In this document: in pieces, positions 1-7,811 of the stretch
How the letters are laid out: every line of letters begins with the position of its first letter
How positions within the stretch are numbered: position 1 is the first letter of the stretch
Source: Neomegalonema perideroedes DSM 15528
Lineage (GTDB): Bacteria > Pseudomonadota > Alphaproteobacteria > Rhodobacterales > Rhodobacteraceae
Length of the DNA: 64,000 nt
Reading direction: 5' to 3'
NCBI RefSeq assembly: GCF_000374145.1
Contig: NZ_KB893654.1
Location: 646,995 to 710,994, forward strand
Notes under the pieces: generated by a model
What the model was told of the DNA's origin: nothing
The model's input: the letters and a program-made list of their open reading frames with translations, nothing else
The model's database searches: none
Position numbers and translations under genes: made by a program

Positions 1-870
1 GCCATGCATGAAATGGATCTCAGCGAGGGCGCGGTCTTCGAGCGCGGCTGCGTCTATCTCTGCGAATTGGCGGAATCTCTGGCTTTGCCGCCCGACGTCT
101 CCGCCGCCGCCAACGCCAAGAGCACCAGCGGCAGGCTGGATCTCTTCGTGCGGCTCATCGCCGACGGCGCCGCCGAATTCGACAAAACGCCGGAAGGCTA
201 CGCCGGGCCGCTCTTCGCCGAGATTTCGCCGCGCAGCTTCAGCGTTCTGGCGCGCTCGGGGGCGCGGCTGAATCAGATTCGGCTCAAGCGCGGCGAATCC
301 CGGCTGACCGAGGCCGAGGCTCAGGCGCTCGACCCCGAAGGCCGCGGCGACGCGCGCCAAGGCCGGGCCTTCAGCGTGGATCTCCGCCCGGAAGGGGCGG
401 GAGGCGTGGCGGGCTGGCGGGCGCGGCGCCATACGGGGCTGATCGACCTTGAGCGCGTGGGGGGCTACGTCGCCCGCGATTTCTGGGAGCCTCTGCCGGT
501 CGAGCCTTCGGGGCGTCTGATTCTGGACCCCGGCGCCTTTTACATTCTGGCCTCGCGGGAGAATCTGCGCACGCCGCCCGATTGCGCCGCCGAGATGACG
601 CCTTTCTCGGCGGGGGTGGGCGAGTTCCGCGTGCATTACGCGGGCTTCTTCGATCCCGGATTCGGCTGCGCCGAGGCGGGAGGCGAGGGCGCCCGGGCCG
701 TTCTGGAGGTCCGTTGCCATGAGATCCCCTTCGTGCTGGAGCATGGGCAGGTCATGGGGCGTCTGGTCTATGAGCGGATGCTCGCCCGCCCGGACAAGCT
801 CTACGGCGCCGGAGGCGTCGGCTCGCATTATCAGGGGCAGGGGCTGAAGCTGGCTAAGCAATTCGCCTGA
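1..870 (+). CDS. dcd: 2'-deoxycytidine 5'-triphosphate deaminase, 5'-truncated by window edge
   Basis: Deaminates dCTP to dUTP for thymidylate synthesis in the cytosol. About 289 codons are visible. The superfamily motif reads NAKSTSGRLDLFVRLI, with the Ser-Gly-Arg core of dCTP deaminase/dUTPase trimers. The C-terminal half repeats the fold (HTGLIDLERVGGY, then an FYILASRE segment), as in the long alphaproteobacterial form of about 360 residues. The first visible ATG at 4 falls in HEMDLSEGAVFERGCVY, which lies inside the conserved domain in relatives, so the real start is upstream of the window and roughly 70 residues are missing. Identification is by family recognition; whether it also hydrolyses dUTP cannot be judged. 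Confidence 0.88.
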   Translation, partial: AMHEMDLSEGAVFERGCVYLCELAESLALPPDVSAAANAKSTSGRLDLFVRLIADGAAEFDKTPEGYAGPLFAEISPRSFSVLARSGARLNQIRLKRGESRLTEAEAQALDPEGRGDARQGRAFSVDLRPEGAGGVAGWRARRHTGLIDLERVGGYVARDFWEPLPVEPSGRLILDPGAFYILASRENLRTPPDCAAEMTPFSAGVGEFRVHYAGFFDPGFGCAEAGGEGARAVLEVRCHEIPFVLEHGQVMGRLVYERMLARPDKLYGAGGVGSHYQGQGLKLAKQFA

Positions 871-992
871 GCCTGCGGCTTCGCGCCCTTCCTCCGCCTT
901 CCCCGCGCCCTTGCGCCTGTCCGGGGTTTTCGGCAAGATGAAGCTTCGCGCCTCGCGCCTTTGAAGTCCTCCCCGGAAGGTCCGCCCCTCTC

Positions 993-2084
993 ATGACCGA
1001 CAGCGATCTCGAATCCGCAGCAGCCGCGCAGGAGGAAGGGGCTTGGCGTCAGGAGCGGATCAGTCTGAAGGATCTCTCGCGGCGGCTGAATCTCTCGCCC
1101 ACCACCGTGAGCCGGGCGCTCAACGGCTTCCCCGAGGTCAGCGCGGCGACGCGTCAGCGCGTCGCCGAGGCGGCGCGGCTCTACGGCTATCGTCCCGACC
1201 GCAACGCGCGGCGTTTGGCTCAGGGGCGGGTGGGGGCGGTGGGGCTGGTCTTCCCCGCCGAGGCCACGGCGCTGCATGATCCGCTCTACATCGAGTTTCT
1301 CGCGGGTCTGGGCGAGGCCGCCGCCGAGGCTCAGATGGAGATCACCCTCATCCCCGCCCAGCGCGCCGACGAGATCGGCGCCTATCGCCGCGCCGCCAGC
1401 GAGCGCAGCGTGGACGGCTTCGTGGTCTCCTCGCCTCTGACGCGCGATCTGCGGGCCAAGGAGCTGGCGGCTCAGGACATCCCCTTCGTGCTGCACGGCC
1501 GCACGCAGGGCGCCGGGCCGCACGCCTGGTGCGACATCGACAATCGCGACGCCTTCGCCCGCGCGGCGCGTCTGCTGACGGATCTCGGACACCGGCGTTT
1601 CGCGCTCGTCAACGGCAAGGCCGAGGCGCAATTCGCCGTGGAGCGCCGGATCGGGGCTTTGGGCGCGCTGGAGGCGCGGGGCCTGCGCATCGCGCCGCCC
1701 TTCGTCTTTCATGTGAACATGACCGAGGAAGAAGGCTATCGGGCGGGGCGGCTCTGTTTTCAGCGGGCGCCTTCCGAGCGGCCGACGGCTTTTCTGGTCT
1801 CCAGCGTGTTCTTGGCTCTGGGGCTGATGCGCGCCGCCCGCGAGGCCGGGCTGGAGGCGCCGCGGGATTTCTCGGTGATCGCCCATGACGACCGCACGCC
1901 CTATCTGCGCGGCGAATTCTTCGACCCGCCGCTGACCGCCACCAGCGCCTCCATCCGCGACGCGGGGCGCCGCGCCGTCGAGCTGCTCTGCGCTCGTCTG
2001 GAGGGCGCGCCCATCGAGCGGCTTCAGGAGATCCTGCCGCTGGATCTGGTGCTCAGGGCCTCCACGGGCCCCGCCCGGAGTTGA
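993..2084 (+). CDS. LacI-family transcriptional regulator
   Basis: DNA-binding repressor or activator of 363 residues. The N-terminal helix-turn-helix covers residues 23-70 (ISLKDLSRRLNLSPTTVSRA), followed by the hinge NARRLAQGR at 71-79 and a periplasmic-binding-protein-like effector domain to about residue 340, with the usual GLVFP and VDGFVVSSP strands. An N-terminal extension of about 20 residues precedes the HTH; the ATG at 993 is the only good start. No sugar transport or catabolic operon is adjacent, so the ligand is unknown. It stands alone between dcd and a ferredoxin gene. Confidence 0.9.
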   Translation: MTDSDLESAAAAQEEGAWRQERISLKDLSRRLNLSPTTVSRALNGFPEVSAATRQRVAEAARLYGYRPDRNARRLAQGRVGAVGLVFPAEATALHDPLYIEFLAGLGEAAAEAQMEITLIPAQRADEIGAYRRAASERSVDGFVVSSPLTRDLRAKELAAQDIPFVLHGRTQGAGPHAWCDIDNRDAFARAARLLTDLGHRRFALVNGKAEAQFAVERRIGALGALEARGLRIAPPFVFHVNMTEEEGYRAGRLCFQRAPSERPTAFLVSSVFLALGLMRAAREAGLEAPRDFSVIAHDDRTPYLRGEFFDPPLTATSASIRDAGRRAVELLCARLEGAPIERLQEILPLDLVLRASTGPARS

Positions 2085-2134
2085 GGCCGGAGTCGGGCGG
2101 GTCGGCTCTGGCGCCTTGCGGCGCGATCGGCTAA

Positions 2135-2494
<360 letters not shown>

Positions 2495-2508
2495 AACCGC
2501 TCGGATTT

Positions 2509-2552
2509 TTCGGGCGGAGCGCCCGAAGGGCGGAGCCGCGGAAGGCTCCGCC
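2509..2552 (+). terminator. Two tandem perfect hairpins after ferredoxin gene
   Basis: Stem 1 is TTCGGGCG/CGCCCGAA (2509-2516 with 2520-2527, loop GAG). Stem 2 is GGCGGAGCC/GGCTCCGCC (2529-2537 with 2544-2552, 6-nt loop). Only a weak U tract (TCTT) follows, so it may stabilise or end the ferredoxin transcript inefficiently. Confidence 0.5.
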
Positions 2553-2684
2553 TCTTGCATATGGTGGCCGAATTCTTAAAGAATCCCGTCTAACGGCCTG
2601 AGATTTCTCATAAAAAGACACGAAAAGAGTCGCGTCCCGCAGAGGGGGCCGTTCGGGGGACGCCCGCTGCGGGGGGCTCAGACG

Positions 2685-2719
2685 AAAAAAGAGCGTTCTC
2701 GCGCAGGGCGAAAACGCTC
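2685..2719 (-). terminator. Rho-independent terminator of the Hsp20/DUF1150 operon
   Basis: On the minus strand a 12-bp stem (2708-2719 with 2691-2702, one G-T wobble, loop of 5) is followed by six Ts (2690-2685). It lies about 110 bp past the DUF1150 stop. Confidence 0.8.
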
Positions 2720-2828
2720 TCTGAGAGGCTTTCCGGGGCGCCTCAGGCCCTCGGCGGCGAAGCCGGGGGCGCGGAGGTCCGGAGGATCGTCGCGAGGCGA
2801 AGCCGTTCTGAGCTTCGCCGGACGAGGC

Positions 2829-3080
2829 TCAATGCGCGCTGACGGGAGCGAAGCTGTTTTGCCGGGCGATGGCGAAGGCGGCGGCGCGGTCGTCGAAGAC
2901 CGCCAGCCGACGGCCGTTTTCGTCATGCACGGCGTAAAGATGCGTCACGCCCGGAGGCAGAGCGCCGAAGCGGCCGATCTCGTCGGCGCGGATCTCGCGC
3001 ACGTAAGCCAGAGGCTGGGCGCCCTGCGCCTCCTCCAGATCGGCTTCGGGAAGGACGCTCTCGCGGTCGAACTTAGCCAT
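2829..3080 (-). CDS. DUF1150 family protein
   Basis: Small protein of 83 residues in the DUF1150 family, which in alphaproteobacteria is regularly encoded just after an Hsp20 gene. Function unknown. I start it at MAKFDRESV (3080) because AGGAG sits 6 nt upstream; the frame is open a further 18 nt to another ATG without such a site. It contains the family-like region PLAYVREIRADEIGRFG and ends in a polar tail. It lies 45 bp downstream of hsp20 and shares its terminator, so it is probably co-induced by heat or redox stress. Confidence 0.82.
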   Translation of the reverse strand: MAKFDRESVLPEADLEEAQGAQPLAYVREIRADEIGRFGALPPGVTHLYAVHDENGRRLAVFDDRAAAFAIARQNSFAPVSAH

Positions 3081-3125
3081 GGCGATTCTCCTTTCCAATG
3101 CGGTCCCTCGACAGAGGCGGCCGCG

Positions 3126-3554
3126 TCACTCCTCATCCGCGACGGGGCCCGCGATGGGCACGGTGCGGACGACGGTTTCGGGCTCGGACTTTGCAAGGTC
3201 TATATGCAAGAGTCCGTCCATCAGGCTCGCCCCGGCGACCTCGACGCCCTCGGCCAGCACGAAGTTGCGCTGGAACTGGCGGGCGGCGATGCCTCGGTGC
3301 AGGAAGATGCGGGGCTCCGCGTTCTCCTCCTGCCTTCCGCGCACGACGAGTTCGTTGTCCTCGATGGTGATGTTGAGGTTCTCCCGCGAGAACCCCGCCA
3401 CCGCAAGGGTCACTCTGTAGGATCTGGGGCCGGTTTGCTCGATGTTGAACGGAGGGTATCCGTCCGAACCGGCTTTCGCGGCCCGCTCCACCAGCCGCTC
3501 GACCTGCTCGAAACCAAGCATGAACGGATGGAGGGCGAAGGTCGTGCGCGTCAT
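3126..3554 (-). CDS. Hsp20-family small heat-shock protein (IbpA-like)
   Basis: ATP-independent holdase chaperone that binds unfolding proteins in the cytosol; 142 residues, normal for the class. The alpha-crystallin domain spans about residues 33-125, with typical strands NIEQTGPRSYRVTLAVAGF and LVVRGRQEE and the closing motif GLLHIDL. The C-terminal VPI near residue 132 fits the I-x-I anchoring motif. It is first in a two-gene operon with DUF1150. I looked for a sigma-32 promoter in the upstream 200 bp and did not find a convincing CTTGAA/CCCCAT pair. Confidence 0.93.
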   Translation of the reverse strand: MTRTTFALHPFMLGFEQVERLVERAAKAGSDGYPPFNIEQTGPRSYRVTLAVAGFSRENLNITIEDNELVVRGRQEENAEPRIFLHRGIAARQFQRNFVLAEGVEVAGASLMDGLLHIDLAKSEPETVVRTVPIAGPVADEE

Positions 3555-3826
3555 AAGCGAGTCCTTTCAAAGCCCTTGATGCAAGCGACTTTAAGCGCAG
3601 GGCCCGTGAGCGGCGCCCTGCGTTGATCATGTGGGGGGCGCGCGTCTCCTTTCAAGAGGAAAGCGCGGGGGCCTCCGATGTTTGCGGCCGCCGGAGGGCG
3701 AGGAGGGACGCGGGACGCCGTCGGATCGGCTGCGGCGCGATCCTTCCGGATGTGTTCGGCGTGGATTTCGCGCTTATGTTCGTTTAAGCTCGCGGAGTCT
3801 CCATCTTCGGGCGAGGAACGACGATC

Positions 3827-4345
3827 ATGCTTTTGAAGAAGAGAAGATTTCCGAATTCTGCGCGCGCGTCGGTTTTGCTGGGGTTTTTGGCGGTCGCCTC
3901 AGGGAGCGCGCCCTCCTTGGCGCAGGATGCGGGGGCGGGGCTCGTCCAGCGTCTGCAGGCGCTTGAGGCGAAAGTCGCGGCTCTGGAGGAGCGGCGCTTC
4001 GAAAGCGGAGCTCTACAGATCTATTCAGGGCAGATTCCTGAAATGCTGAACGCTAAATGCGAGAAAGATCTCTATCGGGGGATCGTCAATCAGCGCGTGA
4101 CGTTCTCCAAGCCTTTCCCCAGACCTCCCAAGGTGCTCCTCGCCCTCGACAGCTTCGCCATGGGCTCCGAATCCCTCGGCTCTCAATCGGCGAACCCTCA
4201 AAAGCGCATCAATGAAAAGTGGAAGCTCTTGAATTTGGCGGTTCTGAGCGTGGACCAGGAAGGATTCAATTATAGATTCGCCACCTATTGCGAGGGGATG
4301 CTGGCCGTCGCCTCCGGATCATGGCTCGCCCTTCTGGAGGATTGA
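3827..4345 (+). CDS. Secreted coiled-coil protein with H-type lectin-like domain
   Basis: Protein of 172 residues, probably exported. Residues 1-32 form a signal peptide: basic MLLKKRRF, hydrophobic ASVLLGFLAVASG, and cleavage after SLAQ. Residues 38-57 (LVQRLQALEAKVAALEERR) make a short heptad coiled coil likely to drive oligomerisation. The rest resembles an H-type lectin fold: VTFSKPFPRPPKVLLALDSF, then FNYRFATYC and the closing GSWLAL. Such domains bind sugars as trimers or hexamers in eukaryotic and bacterial agglutinins. Two cysteines (near 78 and 154) could pair in the periplasm. Monocistronic. The lectin assignment is pattern-based and should be treated as tentative. Confidence 0.6.
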   Translation: MLLKKRRFPNSARASVLLGFLAVASGSAPSLAQDAGAGLVQRLQALEAKVAALEERRFESGALQIYSGQIPEMLNAKCEKDLYRGIVNQRVTFSKPFPRPPKVLLALDSFAMGSESLGSQSANPQKRINEKWKLLNLAVLSVDQEGFNYRFATYCEGMLAVASGSWLALLED

Positions 4346-4350
4346 GCCTC

Positions 4351-4426
4351 CGGCGGAGAGATGGGCGTGAGGCGGCGCCCCGCCTGTTCGGCGGAGAGAT
4401 GGGCTTGAGGCGGCGCCCCGCCTGTT
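4351..4426. repeat. 38-bp tandem direct duplication
   Basis: Unit 1 (4351-4388) and unit 2 (4389-4426) differ at one base. Each contains the short dyad AGGCGG-CGCC-CCGCCT. It begins right after the lectin-like gene's stop codon and may act as a weak terminator between two convergent genes. Confidence 0.85.
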
Positions 4427-4489
4427 CGGCGGGGCGCGGGGTCGGAGCTTTCCCGTCTCTTGCGCGAAAACTCCGACGCCGCTGCATCC

Positions 4490-4777
4490 TCAGCCGATGA
4501 CTTTGCGGAAGGGCCGGATCTCGACGCTCTCGAAAAGCCCGGCCTTGGCGTAGGGGTCTCCGGCGGCCCATTCCTCGATGGCGGCGCGGCTTTCGGCCTC
4601 GACGACCATCAGGCTGCCGATGGGCGTCGCCTCGTCGGCGCCGAGCATGGGGCCGGTGAAGACCGGCCTGCCTTTGCTCAGCCCGTCCTTCTGCAGATAG
4701 TCGAGATGGGTCGGGCGCGTGGCGTCGCGCAGGGGCGTCGAGTTCGGCTTATCCTTGCAGATCACGGCGTAGAGCAT
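4490..4777 (-). CDS. YciI family protein
   Basis: Small cytosolic protein of 95 residues with the YciI ferredoxin-like fold: MLYAVICKDKP at the start, H24 of RPTHLDYL as the conserved histidine, and the GSLMVVEAESRAAIEEWAAGDPYAKAGLF block. Family members are poorly defined; some act as small hydrolases or dehalogenases. It lies 27 bp downstream of tsaD on the same strand, so it is probably cotranscribed. In many Rhodobacterales gpsA sits between tsaD and yciI; here it is absent. Confidence 0.88.
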   Translation of the reverse strand: MLYAVICKDKPNSTPLRDATRPTHLDYLQKDGLSKGRPVFTGPMLGADEATPIGSLMVVEAESRAAIEEWAAGDPYAKAGLFESVEIRPFRKVIG

Positions 4778-4804
4778 CGGATTTTCCTCCTTGATGATGA
4801 AACT

Positions 4805-5905
4805 TCAGGCTTTGGCGCCTTTGCGTCCGGCGCCCACCAGAGGCGCCGCTTGTTCGTCGAGCGGCCAGCGGGCGCGGGGTCTGGCCGCCAGAGACGGCGG
4901 AAATCCCGCCGCCAGACGCTCCAGCCCGACCCAGGCGATCATCGCGCCGTTGTCGCCGCAGAGACTCAGCGGCGCGGCGTGAAAGGCGAAGCCCTGGGCG
5001 GCGCAGGCTTCGAGGAGATGCGCCCTCACGACGCCATTGGCCGCCACGCCGCCCGAAATCGCCAGAGCGGGCGCCGCTGCGGGGCGCCTCTGCGCGAAAA
5101 GCTTCATGGCCTTGACGCTCTGGCGCGCGAGATGCTCGGCGGCGGCGGCTTGGAAAGCGGCGCAGAGATCGGCTTTGTCCTGTTCGCTCGGCGCCCCCGC
5201 GAGCGAGTCGCGGGCCATGCGGGCGGCGGTCTTGAGTCCCGAAAAGGAGAAGTCGCAGCCGGGGCGCCCGATGAGCGGCCTCGGCATGGGAAAGCGCGCC
5301 GGATCGCCGGATTGCGCCGCGCGCTCCACGGCGGGCCCGCCCGGATGCCCGAGCCCGAGCATTTTCGCCGTTTTGTCGAAGGCTTCGCCGGGGGCGTCGT
5401 CGAGGCTGGCGCCGAGCCGCGTGAAGGCCCCCGGACCATCCACGATCCCCAAAAGGCAATGTCCGCCCGAAACCAGCAGCGAGAGATAAGGATAAGCCGC
5501 CCCGTCGGTCAGACGCGCCGTCAGGGCGTGGCCTTCGAGATGGTTCACCGCCACCAGAGGCTTGCCCGCCCCGAGCGCCATCCCCTGAGCCGCGAGGACT
5601 CCGGCGATCAGCCCGCCGATCAGCCCCGGCCCGGCGGTCACGGCCAGAGCGTCGACCTCGTTCAGCGTGAGGCCCGCCTTGCGCAGAGCCTCCTCGACGG
5701 CGCGGTCGATCTTCTCGGCGTGGGCGCGGGCGGCGATCTCGGGCACCACGCCGCCATAAAGCGCATGAAGGTCCATCTGGTCATAGACCACGCTGGAGAG
5801 GATTTCGGCTTTCGGCGCGCCCTCCTGCGGGACTTCGCCGCGCACCAGAGAGGCGGCGGTTTCGTCGCAGCTGGATTCGATCCCCAGAACGGTGAGGGGC
5901 GCCAT
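4805..5905 (-). CDS. tsaD: tRNA N6-adenosine threonylcarbamoyltransferase TsaD
   Basis: Transfers threonylcarbamoyl from TC-AMP to A37 of ANN-decoding tRNAs, working with TsaB and TsaE. 366 residues. The ASKHA fold starts with [15 protein letters not shown]; the metal-binding histidines are visible in NHLEGH (H122, H126) and the late [10 protein letters not shown] block holds the conserved Asp. It is divergent from hemC with 103 bp between starts, as in many alphaproteobacteria. The enzyme making TC-AMP (Sua5 type) is also in this window at 19168. Confidence 0.96.
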   Translation of the reverse strand: MAPLTVLGIESSCDETAASLVRGEVPQEGAPKAEILSSVVYDQMDLHALYGGVVPEIAARAHAEKIDRAVEEALRKAGLTLNEVDALAVTAGPGLIGGLIAGVLAAQGMALGAGKPLVAVNHLEGHALTARLTDGAAYPYLSLLVSGGHCLLGIVDGPGAFTRLGASLDDAPGEAFDKTAKMLGLGHPGGPAVERAAQSGDPARFPMPRPLIGRPGCDFSFSGLKTAARMARDSLAGAPSEQDKADLCAAFQAAAAEHLARQSVKAMKLFAQRRPAAAPALAISGGVAANGVVRAHLLEACAAQGFAFHAAPLSLCGDNGAMIAWVGLERLAAGFPPSLAARPRARWPLDEQAAPLVGAGRKGAKA

Positions 5906-6008
5906 GAAAGGCTCCTTTCATTGTCAGGCTTCCCCGCCTCTGATAGAGCGGCGCAAGGCGCAAGGAAAGCCCCCGCCGTCAATCCGGAATCTCGCTAAAG
6001 GCCCGCCC

Positions 6009-6947
6009 ATGACCGCCCTCTGGACCCGTCCGCTTGTTTTGGCCACGCGCGCCAGCCCGCTCGCCATGGCTCAGGCCGAGGAGACGGCGCGGCGTCTGCG
6101 CGCGCAGGCGGGGGTTCCGGCCGAGCTGGTGACGATCCTGCCGCTCACCACCACGGGCGACCGCATTCAGGATCGTTCGCTGAACGCGGCGGGCGGGAAG
6201 GGGCTGTTCACCAAGGAGATCGAGGAGGCCCTTTTAGAGCGCCGCGCGGACGTCGCGGTGCATAGCATGAAGGACGCCCCCACCGAGACGCCTGCGGGCC
6301 TGGTCTTCGCGGCCCATCCGCCGCGCGAGGACGTGCGCGACGCCTTCGTCTCGACCAAGGCCGCCAGCCTGACGGATCTGCCTCCGGGCGCCACGGTCGG
6401 CACGGCCTCCCTGCGGCGTCAGGCCCAGACTTTGCGCCTGAGGCCGGATCTCAAGGTGGCGCTTTTGCGGGGCAACGTCCAGACGCGGCTGAAGCGTCTG
6501 GAGGAAGGCGCCGCCGACGCGACTTATCTGGCCATGGCGGGCTTGAATCGTCTGGGGCTGGCGCATCTGGCGCGCGGCCCCGTCGAGGGGATGCTCCCCG
6601 CCGTGGCGCAGGGCGCCTTGGGGCTTCAGATCCGCGCCGAGGACGCCGAACTCGCGGAGCTGATGCGCGCGCTGCATTGCCGCCGCACGGGGCTGGAGGT
6701 CGCCGCCGAGCGGGCCTTCCTCGCGGCTCTGGACGGCTCCTGCCGCACGCCTCTGGCGGGGCTGGCGCGGGTCGGGGGCGAGGAGGGCCGCGAGCGCCTG
6801 CGCTTCGAGGGCGAGATCCTGACTCCCGACGGGCGGATCCGCCATCACGTCATGCTGGAGGGCGCCGCCTCCGAGGGCGAGGCCATGGGCCGCCGGGCGG
6901 GCGAGATCCTCAAGGCCCATGGCGGGCCGGATTTCTTCGCGCCTTGA
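6009..6947 (+). CDS. hemC: Hydroxymethylbilane synthase (porphobilinogen deaminase)
   Basis: Condenses four porphobilinogens into hydroxymethylbilane in the cytosol. 312 residues. Motifs: LATRASPLAMAQ near the start, catalytic D89 in HSMKDAPTE, the Arg-rich GTASLRRQAQ and RGNVQTRL, and C245 in LDGSCRTPLAG, which carries the dipyrromethane cofactor. I start it at the ATG at 6009; the frame extends upstream but without family similarity. First gene of a haem-linked group with hemD, the Mic60-like gene and hemY. Confidence 0.96.
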   Translation: MTALWTRPLVLATRASPLAMAQAEETARRLRAQAGVPAELVTILPLTTTGDRIQDRSLNAAGGKGLFTKEIEEALLERRADVAVHSMKDAPTETPAGLVFAAHPPREDVRDAFVSTKAASLTDLPPGATVGTASLRRQAQTLRLRPDLKVALLRGNVQTRLKRLEEGAADATYLAMAGLNRLGLAHLARGPVEGMLPAVAQGALGLQIRAEDAELAELMRALHCRRTGLEVAAERAFLAALDGSCRTPLAGLARVGGEEGRERLRFEGEILTPDGRIRHHVMLEGAASEGEAMGRRAGEILKAHGGPDFFAP

Positions 6948-6964
6948 GCCCCCATGAGCCTCTC

Positions 6965-7681
6965 ATGAGGCGGCGCGTCCTGCTCACGCGCCCGGAAGGC
7001 GCCGCCGCCGAGCGCAGCCTGCGCCGTCTGAAGGCGCTGGGCTGGGAGGGGATCCGTCTCCCGCTCACCCGCATCGAGGCTCTGCCGGATCCGGGACTGG
7101 CCGCGGGCGCTCTGGATCTGGAGGCGGCTCAGGCCCTGATCTTCACCAGCGCCGAGGGGCTGCGGCGCTTCGCGGCTTTAAGCGGATTCCGCGGGCTTCC
7201 CGTCCATGCGGTGGGGGCCGCGACGGCCTCGGCGGCGCGGGCGGCGGGCTTCGCCCATGTCGAGGAGGGCGGGGGAGACGTCCGGAGTCTGGCGCTTCAT
7301 CTGGCGGCGCGGCTGCGGCCTGAGGCGGGCCCGGCGCTGCATTTCGGCGCCGAGGCGCCGGCGGGGGATCTGCCGGGGGCTCTGGCGGGTCTCGGGCTGC
7401 GGGTGGTCCGGATTCCGCTCTACCGGACCCGGCCTCTGACGCGCTTTCCGGAATCGGCCTTGCGCGCCGAAGGGCTCCGCGCCGCGCTTTTCCACGCTCC
7501 GAGCGCCGCCCGCGCCTTCGCGGCCCTCAGGCCGCCGCCCTGCGCGCTGGAGGGGCTGATCGCCGCGGCGATCAGCGCGGCGGCGGCGGAGCCTTTGGAG
7601 GGATTGGGTTTTCGCGCGCTCGTCTGCGCCGCCCGACCCGACGAAGCCCATATGCTCGGGGCTCTGGCGGCCTTGGGGTGA
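6965..7681 (+). CDS. hemD: Uroporphyrinogen-III synthase
   Basis: Closes hydroxymethylbilane with inversion of ring D to give uroporphyrinogen III. 238 residues with the two-domain HemD layout: VLLTRPEGAAAERSLRRL at the start, LIFTSAEGLRRFAA, GLPVHAVGAATA, and the later RIPLYRTRPL and ALFHAPSAARAF segments. The family is weakly conserved, and position after hemC supports the call. The ATG at 6965 follows hemC by 17 bp; an out-of-frame ATG at 6954 gives only four codons. Confidence 0.9.
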   Translation: MRRRVLLTRPEGAAAERSLRRLKALGWEGIRLPLTRIEALPDPGLAAGALDLEAAQALIFTSAEGLRRFAALSGFRGLPVHAVGAATASAARAAGFAHVEEGGGDVRSLALHLAARLRPEAGPALHFGAEAPAGDLPGALAGLGLRVVRIPLYRTRPLTRFPESALRAEGLRAALFHAPSAARAFAALRPPPCALEGLIAAAISAAAAEPLEGLGFRALVCAARPDEAHMLGALAALG

Positions 7682-7811
7682 GCCCCTCCGTCTCCGGACC
7701 CTCTCCGAAAGCGCAAAAATCTTGGCCCAAGGGCCTTGCTGGTCTAGGTTGATGCGCGCCCTTCAGGCGCGTTCACCCTATGAGAGTCGGACGTCAACCG
7801 GAGCGTGAAAT

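Noticed and set aside
3555-3826. ROSE-type RNA thermometer upstream of hsp20
   Set aside because: GAAAGGAC precedes the start, but I found no complementary GTCCTTT segment upstream that would mask it.
4778-4804. Deletion of gpsA between tsaD and yciI as a degenerate remnant
   Set aside because: The gap is 27 bp with no coding remnant; simple absence or relocation is enough.
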